Shown here: in pieces, positions 25,328-31,833 of the stretch
How the letters are laid out: each line of letters begins with the position of its first letter
Numbering within the stretch: the first letter of the stretch is position 1
Source of the DNA: Acidobacteriota bacterium
Lineage (GTDB): Bacteria; Acidobacteriota; Terriglobia; Acidiferrales; UBA7541
DNA length: 64,000 bases
Direction: 5' to 3'
Assembly (NCBI GenBank): GCA_016201285.1
Contig: JACQDE010000064.1
Location: 1 to 64,000 of the forward strand
Made by a program: the position numbers and the translations under genes
The notes under the pieces: generated by a model
Told to the model about the DNA's origin: nothing
Seen by the model: only the letters and a program-made list of their open reading frames with translations
Database searches by the model: none

Positions 25328-26566
25328 ATGGCTCGCGCCGCCTACATCGTCAGCGCCGTGCGCACGCCGATTGGCAAGTTCGGCGGCAGCCTGGCCGGTC
25401 TGACCGCCGCGGACATGGGCACCATCGCCGTCCGCGCCGCCCTCGAGCGCGGCTTCGGCGAGCTGCCTGCCGAGCGGACGCCCGGCGACCGTTCCCCCGC
25501 GCCGCCACACTCCACCCGCTATCACGTGGACGAGCTTCTCTTCGGCAACGGGCGCCAGGCCGGCGGCGGTCCCAACGTCGCCCGGCAGATTGCCTGGCGC
25601 TCCGGCCTGGGCGACAACGTGCCCGCGATGACGCTGAACATGGCCTGCGCCTCCGGCCTGCGCGCGATCACCCTGGCCTCGCAGCAGATTCTTCTCAGTG
25701 AGGCGGATATCGTCGTCGCCGGTGGCGTCGAATCCATGTCGCGGCTGCCGTATTATTTCGAGGCGCGCTGGGGCGTCAAGATGGGCCATCAGCCGTTGGT
25801 GGACGCGATGTACCGCGACGGCTTCCTCTGCCCGATGTCGCAATTGATCATGGGCGAGACCGCCGAAGTGCTCGCCGAGCAGTACAAGATCCCCCGCGAG
25901 GAGCAGGACCGTTACGCCTGGGAAAGCCAGCAGCGCGCCGCCGCGGCCATGCGCGAGAGTCGCTTCAAGGCGGAAATGGTTCCGGTCGAGCGTACCGACA
26001 AAAAAGGAAACACAATCCGTTTCGACACCGACGAGCACGTCCGCGGCGACGTGACGCTCGAGGGCATAGCCAAGCTCCCGCCCGTCTTCTCGAAGTCCGG
26101 CACAATCACCGCCGGCAACTCCAGCGGCCTCACCGACGCCGCCGCTGCGCTCGTCGTCGTCAGCGAAGCGAAGCTGCGCGAACTGAGCCTGAAACCGCTG
26201 GCGCGCATCGTGGACGCCGCCGTCGCCGCGGTGGACCCGCGCATCATGGGCATCGCTCCGGTGCCCGCGGTGCGCAAGCTCGAAGAGCGCAGCGGCTGGA
26301 AGCTCGCCGATTACGATGCCGTCGAGCTCAACGAAGCCTTTGCCGCACAGGTGCTCGCGTGCGACCGCGAGCTGCACTTCGACCGCGCAAAACTCAATCC
26401 CAACGGCGGCGCCATCGCGCTCGGCCATCCCATCGGCTGCACTGGCGCGCGCATCGCCACGACGCTGCTGCACGAGTTGCGCCGCACCGGCGGCAGGCGC
26501 GGCCTCGCCACGCTGTGCGTTTCCGGCGGCATGGGTCTTGCCGTCGCTTTCGAGGCAATGCCGTAA
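25328..26566 (+). CDS. acetyl-CoA acetyltransferase (thiolase)
   Basis: A 412-residue thiolase. The nucleophile Cys107 is in [11 protein letters not shown], the second motif [10 protein letters not shown] follows, [10 protein letters not shown] holds His367, and LCVSGGMG holds the second catalytic Cys397. It makes or splits acetoacetyl-CoA or longer 3-ketoacyl-CoA. It is about 20 residues longer than the usual 392 because of an insertion at about 47-66 ([14 protein letters not shown]) in an N-terminal loop. An enoyl-CoA hydratase gene follows 144 bases downstream on the same strand, suggesting fatty or aromatic acyl-CoA breakdown. Confidence 0.93.
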   Translation: MARAAYIVSAVRTPIGKFGGSLAGLTAADMGTIAVRAALERGFGELPAERTPGDRSPAPPHSTRYHVDELLFGNGRQAGGGPNVARQIAWRSGLGDNVPAMTLNMACASGLRAITLASQQILLSEADIVVAGGVESMSRLPYYFEARWGVKMGHQPLVDAMYRDGFLCPMSQLIMGETAEVLAEQYKIPREEQDRYAWESQQRAAAAMRESRFKAEMVPVERTDKKGNTIRFDTDEHVRGDVTLEGIAKLPPVFSKSGTITAGNSSGLTDAAAALVVVSEAKLRELSLKPLARIVDAAVAAVDPRIMGIAPVPAVRKLEERSGWKLADYDAVELNEAFAAQVLACDRELHFDRAKLNPNGGAIALGHPIGCTGARIATTLLHELRRTGGRRGLATLCVSGGMGLAVAFEAMP

Positions 26567-26589
26567 GAGCGAGTAGCATGTCGCATCTT

Positions 26590-26703
26590 ATAGCTGGCGG
26601 GTAGAGGGAACAGAGTTTCGGTTTGTGGTTTTCGGTTTCCGGCTTTCGGTTTCTGGTTTTCGCGTCTCCTTTTTCTCTGTGTCTCTGTGGCTGATCTGAA
26701 GGA
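26590..26703. repeat. dispersed T-rich intergenic tract
   Basis: Repeats TTTTCGGTTTC-like words, then TTTTTCTCTGTGTCTCTGTGG. It lies between the thiolase and the enoyl-CoA hydratase. Confidence 0.5.
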
Positions 26704-26710
26704 GTGAACC

Positions 26711-27535
26711 ATGGCTGACAAAGATATCCGCATAGATGAATTTGCCGCGACCGCGGCGCTCGCGCCGGCCAACTTCCAGTTTGTGAAGTACCGCCTCGAG
26801 GGCGCCGTCGTCCACCTCACGCTCAACCGGCCGAAGTACAACGAGCTGAACGAACGTATGCTGCAGGAGCTGGCCGTCGGCATCGAGGGCCTGAGCGAGA
26901 AGGACGACGTCAAGGTCATCGTCATCGACTCCGCGCTCGACATCTTCTGCGGCGGCATCGAGATCCGCGAGTACACCACCGAGCGCGTCTTTCAGATGCT
27001 CGACGCCTTCCACCGCGTGTTTAGCGCGCTGCTCGATATCGGCAAGCCCGTCCTCACCGTCGTGGACGGCAAGGCCATTGGCGGCGGCTGCGAGCTGGCC
27101 GCGTTTGGCGACATGGTGATCGCCACGCCGAAGGCCATCTTCGCGCAGCCGGAGATCAAGCTGGGCGTTTTCCCGCCGCTCGCCTCCACAATTTTTCCGT
27201 TCATCATCGGGCCGAAGCTGGCGCTCGAGCTCGTGCTCACGGGGCAAGCCATCACCGCCGAGCGCGCCAGGGACCTCGGCCTGGTGAACCGCCTGGTGGC
27301 CGAAGATCAGCTCGAGAAAACGGTGAACGACATCATCGCGCAGATCGCCTCGCAGTCCGGCGCCGTGCTCACCATGGCCAAGAAGGCCATCCTCGACGGC
27401 ATGGGAATGTCGCTGCGCGACGGCCTGCGCAACTCCATGAACATTTTCCTGAACGAACTCTATCGCCTCGAAGATTCGCAGGAAGGCCTGCGCGCCCTGC
27501 TCGAAAAGCGCAAGCCGCAATGGAAAAACCGCTGA
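26711..27535 (+). CDS. enoyl-CoA hydratase/isomerase family protein
   Basis: A 274-residue crotonase-fold protein starting at ATG 26711, with AAGGAGTGAACC before it. The oxyanion-hole loops are IFCGGIEIREY and DGKAIGGGCELAAFGD, with glutamates in GCELAAFGD and AQPEIKLGVFPP. The segment EIKLGVFPPLAS recalls dienoyl-CoA hydratases of anaerobic benzoyl-CoA degradation (cyclohexa-1,5-diene-carboxyl-CoA hydratase), but that assignment is tentative. It probably works with the upstream thiolase. Confidence 0.85.
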   Translation: MADKDIRIDEFAATAALAPANFQFVKYRLEGAVVHLTLNRPKYNELNERMLQELAVGIEGLSEKDDVKVIVIDSALDIFCGGIEIREYTTERVFQMLDAFHRVFSALLDIGKPVLTVVDGKAIGGGCELAAFGDMVIATPKAIFAQPEIKLGVFPPLASTIFPFIIGPKLALELVLTGQAITAERARDLGLVNRLVAEDQLEKTVNDIIAQIASQSGAVLTMAKKAILDGMGMSLRDGLRNSMNIFLNELYRLEDSQEGLRALLEKRKPQWKNR

Positions 27536-27536
27536 G

Positions 27537-27559
27537 GTAGGACAGGCTTTAGCCTGTCC
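27537..27559 (+). repeat. REP-like hairpin with GTAG foot
   Basis: GTAG then GGACAGGCT-TT-AGCCTGTCC, a 9-bp perfect stem, directly after the hydratase stop codon. Confidence 0.7.
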
Positions 27560-27590
27560 CGTATCTGCGTCTCCGTCGCGAACAAAAGGC

Positions 27591-28145
27591 ATGAACGATT
27601 CGTCGCCCTTTTCGCCTCCTGCGCCCGCGCCCGAATGGGACTCGCCCCCCGTCCCCGACCCGCGCGAGGAAGCCACGCGTCTGGCACACGAAAGCTCCCT
27701 GCGCCGGCTCACGCGGCTGCTCGTCGCCGGCTGCGCGCTCTTCACGCTCACCATCTGGCTGTTCGTTCGCCTGGAAAACCCCTCGCGTCTGTTTCCTTTT
27801 GTGCAGGGGCCGGCCCACGTGGTGCGCCAGCATCTCGAAGCCCTGAACCGCGGCGAATTCCGCGAGGCCTACCTGCTCTTCTCCCAGCACTACCGCGACG
27901 AGGTTTCCTTTGAGCTCTACCACGAGCTCATCGTTACGCACTCGGCGATGTTCCGCACGCGCATCATCTCCGTCAGTAACCAGGAAACGTCCGCGGACCG
28001 CGTCGTGCTCGGCACCCGCCTGCTCTCCTCCAACGGCGAGCGCTACCTCGCCCGCTTCACTCTCGTCCGCACGGGCGACCGCTGGTGGATTGACGACCTT
28101 CGCTGGGGCGCCGACTCCGGCCGCCGCAACGTCATCGCCGTCTAA
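27591..28145 (+). CDS. membrane-anchored NTF2-like protein of unknown function
   Basis: A 184-residue protein. The first 45 residues are Pro/Ser-rich and acidic, then one membrane helix (LLVAGCALFTLTIWLFVRL, about 44-62). The outer domain (about 75-175) starts GPAHVVRQHLEALNRGEFREAYLLFSQHYRDEV and ends FTLVRTGDRWWIDDLRWG, a pattern of NTF2/DUF4864-like folds. Probably periplasmic, anchored at its N-terminus. No enzyme motif is seen. The cobalamin import locus begins downstream, but a long repeat gap separates them. Confidence 0.6.
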   Translation: MNDSSPFSPPAPAPEWDSPPVPDPREEATRLAHESSLRRLTRLLVAGCALFTLTIWLFVRLENPSRLFPFVQGPAHVVRQHLEALNRGEFREAYLLFSQHYRDEVSFELYHELIVTHSAMFRTRIISVSNQETSADRVVLGTRLLSSNGERYLARFTLVRTGDRWWIDDLRWGADSGRRNVIAV

Positions 28146-28149
28146 CGAA

Positions 28150-28262
28150 GTCGCTTTCCGTTGTTTTCCTGATCTGTGTTGATCCATGTTCCCTTGTCCC
28201 GCCTGCCCTGAGCGGAGCCGAAGGGAGCGAAGCCGTGGGATCCATGGTTTCCGTTCTTGGTT
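28150..28262. repeat. dispersed intergenic tract
   Basis: Contains TGATCTGTGTTGATCCATG and CCTGCCCTGAGCGGAGCCGA, related to the tracts at 3365 and 8102. Confidence 0.5.
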
Positions 28263-28272
28263 TCGCTCGCGG

Positions 28273-28302
28273 TTGACACCGCTCCGCGCGTCGGCATAGA
28301 CT
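28273..28302 (+). promoter_or_regulatory. promoter of the btuFCD transcript
   Basis: TTGACA (28273-28278), 18 bases, then TAGACT (28297-28302). Transcription would start near 28309, just before the cobalamin aptamer. Confidence 0.7.
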
Positions 28303-28320
28303 GCCTTTCGACATTCAGCA

Positions 28321-28420
28321 GGCCCGTGTTGTGGGGGAAGGCCGTGAAAATCGGCCACGGTCCCGCCACTGTGATGGGGGCCGCGCAAGCGGCGCCCCAA
28401 GTCAGGAAACCCGCCCGGGT
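28321..28420 (+). promoter_or_regulatory. cobalamin riboswitch (first copy)
   Basis: The conserved core is present: GGGGAAGGCCGTGAAAATCG, GGTCCCGCCACTGTGATGG (a B12-box variant) and the 3' AGTCAGGAAACCCGCC. It lies between the promoter at 28273 and a terminator at 28464. The expected behaviour is that bound cobalamin favours termination and lowers btuFCD expression. Confidence 0.9.
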
Positions 28421-28463
28421 CGTCGTTAGCTGACACTCTTCGCGAGAGAGGGTGTGGCTCTGA

Positions 28464-28491
28464 GCCCCATTCTTTTTCGTGGGGTTTTTTT
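28464..28491 (+). terminator. riboswitch expression-platform terminator
   Basis: CCCCA (28465-28469) pairs with TGGGG (28480-28484), followed directly by seven T (28485-28491). It lies 44 bases after the aptamer and before the chosen btuF start. Confidence 0.8.
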
Positions 28492-28513
28492 GTTGCTCGC
28501 TCGGTTTGAACTC

Positions 28514-29572
28514 GTGGTTGTTTTTCGCCAACTCGCCGGATTCGCGCTGCTCGCCGCGCTGGCTGCGCCCGCCGCAGTGCGCGCGGGCGCGCAGGCCACG
28601 GCGCCGCCTGCTAACGCAGCAACGCCGGCAAAGACCGACGTGACGGACGAAGTGGGCCGCCGCGTCTCTATCCCTGTGCCGGTGCGTCGCATCGTCTCGC
28701 TCGCGCCCAACCTCACGGAAACCATCTATGCGCTCGGCGCGCAGGATCGCCTCGTCGGAGTTACCGACTATTGCGATTACCCGCCCGAAGCCCAGCAGAA
28801 AGCTCGCGTCGGCGGCGCGGTGAATCCGAATCTCGAGCAGATTGTCGCTCTCAAGCCTGACCTCGTCCTCGCCCAGGCCTTCACGCTCAACCGCCGCGAG
28901 ACGGTGGACGCGCTCGAACGCCTCGGCGTCGCCGTCTATTCTGCCAACGCACACTCCGTGGACGGCATTCTCGATTCCACCCGGCATCTCGCCGAAGTCA
29001 TCGGCGCAGTCGAGCAATCCACTGTGCTTCTGAAAAACCTCCGCACCCGCCTCGGCGAGTTGAAGCGCCACCTCGCCGGCCGCCCGCCGAAGCGCGTGCT
29101 CTTCGTCGTCTGGAGCGACCCGCTCGTCACCGTCGGCCGCCAGACGTTTATCGCCGACGCGCTGCGCCTCGCCGGCGCCGAATCCGTCGTCGAGACAGAA
29201 CAGGACTGGCCACGCCTCAGCCTCGAAGAAGTCGTCCGCTTGCAACCCGACTTTCTTGTCTTCGCCAGCTCGCACTCCAAAACCGTTCGCACCACGGTCG
29301 AAGATTTGAGTCAGCGGCCCGGCTGGCGCGGCCTCGACGCCGTCCGCAATCGTCGCATCGCTGTCATCAGCGACGCCATCAACCGCCCCGCGCCGCGCCT
29401 GGTCGAAGCCCTCGAGGATCTTGCCCGCCAGCTCCATCCGGATGCGTTCGAGGAGAAAAGCAAAAACAGAAAAGCGAAAATTGAAAACAGGAAAAACGCT
29501 GCGGCCAGCGGTGAATCTCCTATTTTCTCTTTTCTATTTTCTCTTTTCGCTTTTCATAGGGTGGCCCCGTAA
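28514..29572 (+). CDS. btuF: cobalamin ABC transporter substrate-binding protein
   Basis: A class III periplasmic binding protein. The frame is open from 28454, but the terminator (28464-28491) makes starts before it unlikely. GTG 28514 gives a 352-residue protein whose signal peptide (residues 1-28) ends ARAGAQA-like; TTG 28490 or 28493 are alternatives. Family segments are RRIVSLAPNLTETIYALGA, VGVTDYCDYPPEA, ALKPDLVLA and FASSHSKTV. It delivers cobalamin to BtuCD. The last 40 residues (from about FEEKSKNRKAKIENRK) are translated from a palindromic A/T-rich repeat. Its TAATG overlaps the btuC start. Confidence 0.88.
   Translation: MVVFRQLAGFALLAALAAPAAVRAGAQATAPPANAATPAKTDVTDEVGRRVSIPVPVRRIVSLAPNLTETIYALGAQDRLVGVTDYCDYPPEAQQKARVGGAVNPNLEQIVALKPDLVLAQAFTLNRRETVDALERLGVAVYSANAHSVDGILDSTRHLAEVIGAVEQSTVLLKNLRTRLGELKRHLAGRPPKRVLFVVWSDPLVTVGRQTFIADALRLAGAESVVETEQDWPRLSLEEVVRLQPDFLVFASSHSKTVRTTVEDLSQRPGWRGLDAVRNRRIAVISDAINRPAPRLVEALEDLARQLHPDAFEEKSKNRKAKIENRKNAAASGESPIFSFLFSLFAFHRVAP
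29455..29566. repeat. palindromic A-rich/T-rich element inside the btuF end
   Basis: An A-rich arm (GAAAAGCAAAAACAGAAAAG) and a T-rich arm (CTATTTTCTCTTTTCGC) separated by about 35 bases. It forms the coding end of btuF. A sister element is at 6355. Confidence 0.6.
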
Positions 29573-30591
29573 TGCAGCCGCTCACCCCCAAACGCCTCGC
29601 CTGGATCTGCGGCTCGCTCGCCGCCGTGCTGCTGATCGTTGTGATCGTCTCTCTCAAAGTTGGAGCGGTGCCCATTTCGGTCATCGACCTCGTCTCGAGC
29701 CTGGGCCGTGTCGCCATCGGCCGCAGCGCGCAGCTTCCCAGCGAATACAGCCTCATTGTTTTCGAAATCCGCCTGCCGCGCATTCTCCTCGGTATCCTGG
29801 TCGGCGCGGCGCTCTCCGTCGCCGGCGCGGGCTTTCAGGCGCTGCTGCGCAATCCGCTCGCGGACCCCTACGTCCTCGGCGTCTCCAGCGGCGCCGCGCT
29901 CGGTGCCATCATTTCCTTGATCGTCGCCTCGCGCGCTTCCTTCGCCATGCCACTCGCGGCGTTCGCCGGCGCGCTGGCCACCATCGCCGGCGTCTATTTC
30001 CTCGGTCGCCGCGGCGGGCAACTCGATTCGCACATTCTTCTTCTCGCCGGCATCATCACTGCATCATTTCTTTCCGCCCTGATCATGTTCCTGATGACGA
30101 CGCTCTCTGGCGGCGAGCTCCGCGGCATCGCTTTCTGGCTGATGGGCGACCTCACTTCGACGAAGACCCCGGTCGGCCTCGGCTGGCTCTTCACCGTGCT
30201 GCTGCTGGCCATCGGCGCCATCTACACCACCGCCGCCGACCTCAACCTGCTCCTCTCCGGCGAGCAGGAAGCCATGCACCTCGGCGTGGACGTGCCGCGC
30301 GTCAAGCTGGTCGTCTATGTCTCCGCCTCGCTGCTGACGGGCCTGGCTGTCTCGGTCAGTGGCGCCATCGGCTACGTCGGGTTGCTGGTGCCGCACGTGA
30401 TGCGGCTGCTTTTCGGCTCCGACCATCGCCTGCTCATCCCGACCACCGCGCTTGGCGGCGCTATCACCATCGTCGTTGCCGACACGCTCGCGCGCACCAT
30501 CGTTTCCCCCACTGAGCTTCCCGTCGGCGCGATGACAGCGATGGCCGGCGCGCCCGTGTTCATCTATCTGTTGCGGCGGAGGCTCCAGTGA
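29572..30591 (+). CDS. btuC: cobalamin ABC transporter permease
   Basis: A 339-residue FecCD-family permease with about ten membrane segments. Signature sequences are LPRILLGILVGAALSVAGAGFQALLRNPLADPYVLG (about 69-104, cited in part: NPLADPYVLGVSSGAALG) and, near the end, GLLVPHVMRLLFGSDHR with the coupling-helix region that contacts the ATPase. It forms the inner-membrane channel for cobalamin. Its ATG overlaps the btuF stop (TAATG), and its end overlaps btuD by 4 bases, so the three genes are translationally coupled. Confidence 0.93.
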   Translation: MQPLTPKRLAWICGSLAAVLLIVVIVSLKVGAVPISVIDLVSSLGRVAIGRSAQLPSEYSLIVFEIRLPRILLGILVGAALSVAGAGFQALLRNPLADPYVLGVSSGAALGAIISLIVASRASFAMPLAAFAGALATIAGVYFLGRRGGQLDSHILLLAGIITASFLSALIMFLMTTLSGGELRGIAFWLMGDLTSTKTPVGLGWLFTVLLLAIGAIYTTAADLNLLLSGEQEAMHLGVDVPRVKLVVYVSASLLTGLAVSVSGAIGYVGLLVPHVMRLLFGSDHRLLIPTTALGGAITIVVADTLARTIVSPTELPVGAMTAMAGAPVFIYLLRRRLQ

Positions 30592-31463
30592 GTGACGTCA
30601 CGCTCAACTCGAATGCCGCCTCCTTCGCTGCTGTCCCGGCCGCGCCCGCCGAGATGCGTCTCAGCATCGAACAGGCCAGTTACGCCTATTCCGCCGGCGA
30701 CCGCGCCGCGCCACTTTTCACGCTCGAAGCCACCAGCCTCCACGCCCGCCGCCAGGAGTTAGTCGCCATTGTCGGACCCAACGCCAGCGGCAAGTCCACC
30801 TTGCTGCGGTTGATCTCCGGGGCGCTGCGCCCCCTTTCCGGCCGCGTGCAGCTCGACGGCTTCGAAGTCAGCGCGCTCGACCCGCGTACGCGCGCCCGCC
30901 GCATCGCCGTAGTGCAGCAGGAAAGCCCGCTGCTCTTTCCCACCCGCGTCGCCGAATACGTCCTCCAGGGGCGGCACCCGTACGGTCAGACGCTCCGTTT
31001 CGAAACCCCGGAAGATCTGACCATTGCCGAGCAAGCGCTCGCGCAGGTCGGTGCCGCCCATTTGCGCGGACGCTGGATGCACCAGATCTCCGGCGGCGAA
31101 AAACAAAAAGTTGTATTGGCCCGCGCGCTCGCCCAGCAGCCGCTGCTGCTCCTGCTCGACGAGCCCACTCTGCACCTCGACATCGGCGCGCAGGTGGACC
31201 TGCTGCAGCAGCTCCGCCGTCTCGCGGAAAGCCACGGCTACACCATTGTCGTGGTCACGCACGAGTTGAATCTCGCCGCGGAGTTCGCCGACCAGGTCGC
31301 CCTGCTCCATCGCGGCAAATGCCTGCGCTTCGGCACGCCCGCGGAGGTTTATCGCCGCGAGCTGCTCGAACAGGTCTTCGGCGCCGCACTGGAAGTGGAG
31401 CCGGGTCCCGCGGGCCGCCCGCGCGTTACGCCGCTCGCGCGAAGAGAAAAGTTTTCTTTGTAG
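30588..31463 (+). CDS. btuD: cobalamin ABC transporter ATP-binding protein
   Basis: A 291-residue ATPase with GTG start at 30588. Walker A GPNASGKSTLLRL, Q-loop region RIAVVQQESPLLFP, signature ISGGEKQKVVLARAL, Walker B LLLLDEPTLHLD and the switch His in VVTHELN are all present, so it should be active. The C-terminal tail is short and basic. It powers import through BtuC. The general family also moves iron-siderophores; cobalamin is inferred from the two flanking cobalamin riboswitches. Confidence 0.93.
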   Translation: MSDVTLNSNAASFAAVPAAPAEMRLSIEQASYAYSAGDRAAPLFTLEATSLHARRQELVAIVGPNASGKSTLLRLISGALRPLSGRVQLDGFEVSALDPRTRARRIAVVQQESPLLFPTRVAEYVLQGRHPYGQTLRFETPEDLTIAEQALAQVGAAHLRGRWMHQISGGEKQKVVLARALAQQPLLLLLDEPTLHLDIGAQVDLLQQLRRLAESHGYTIVVVTHELNLAAEFADQVALLHRGKCLRFGTPAEVYRRELLEQVFGAALEVEPGPAGRPRVTPLARREKFSL

Positions 31464-31485
31464 GAGGCCGGTCTTCGGACCGGCC
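31460..31485 (+). repeat. REP-like hairpin with GTAG foot
   Basis: GTAG overlapping the btuD stop codon, then GGCCGGTC-TTCG-GACCGGCC, a perfect 8-bp stem with a stable tetraloop. There is no T-run, so it is not a clear terminator. Confidence 0.65.
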
Positions 31486-31555
31486 CGCGTATCCTGCGGT
31501 GCGCATTTGGCAGAGTTTCTTACCGCTAAACGCACGCTGCGCTGATCAACCCGCA

Positions 31556-31760
31556 GACTCCGTGCACGGGAAGACGGTGCAAATCCGTCGCCGCCGCGCG
31601 ACTGTAAGGCGGAGTCCTGAACCAAAACTGTTCAGGACGACGCCCCGAACCGGGTGGTTCGGGGCGGCCTTCACCTCGGCGCACGCCACTGTCTCGATCT
31701 TTCGGGATGGGAAGGCCGCGTCGATTGTGCCTGCCGCCAAGCCAGGAGACCGGCGGAGTC
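31556..31760 (+). promoter_or_regulatory. cobalamin riboswitch (second copy)
   Basis: A full-length aptamer: P1 arms GACTCCG (31556-31562) and CGGAGTC (31754-31760), GGGAAGACGGTGCAAATCCG, CGCGACTGTAAGGCGGAGTC, CCACTGTC, GGGATGGGAAGGCCGCG and GCCAAGCCAGGAGACCGGC. It controls the receptor gene at 31834. It is longer than the first copy because a stable peripheral hairpin (CCCCGAACCGGGTGGTTCGG) is inserted. Confidence 0.93.
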
Positions 31761-31764
31761 CGCA

Positions 31765-31803
31765 GCCTGATTTCTCGATTGCCAAAATCAGGCCAACTTT
31801 TTT
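31765..31803 (+). terminator. terminator of the second cobalamin riboswitch
   Basis: GCCTGATTT (31765-31773) pairs with AAATCAGGC (31785-31793), a 9-bp stem, followed by CAAC and six T (31798-31803). It starts 5 bases after the aptamer's closing stem. Confidence 0.8.
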
Positions 31804-31828
31804 CTCCCGCGCGAGAGGGAGAAAGGAG
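31801..31828 (+). promoter_or_regulatory. hairpin touching the btuB ribosome-binding site
   Basis: TTTCTCCC (31801-31808) pairs with GGGAGAAA (31817-31824); the AGGAG ribosome-binding site (31824-31828) starts at its last base. It might add translational control, or be incidental. Confidence 0.4.
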
Positions 31829-31833
31829 ATTCC

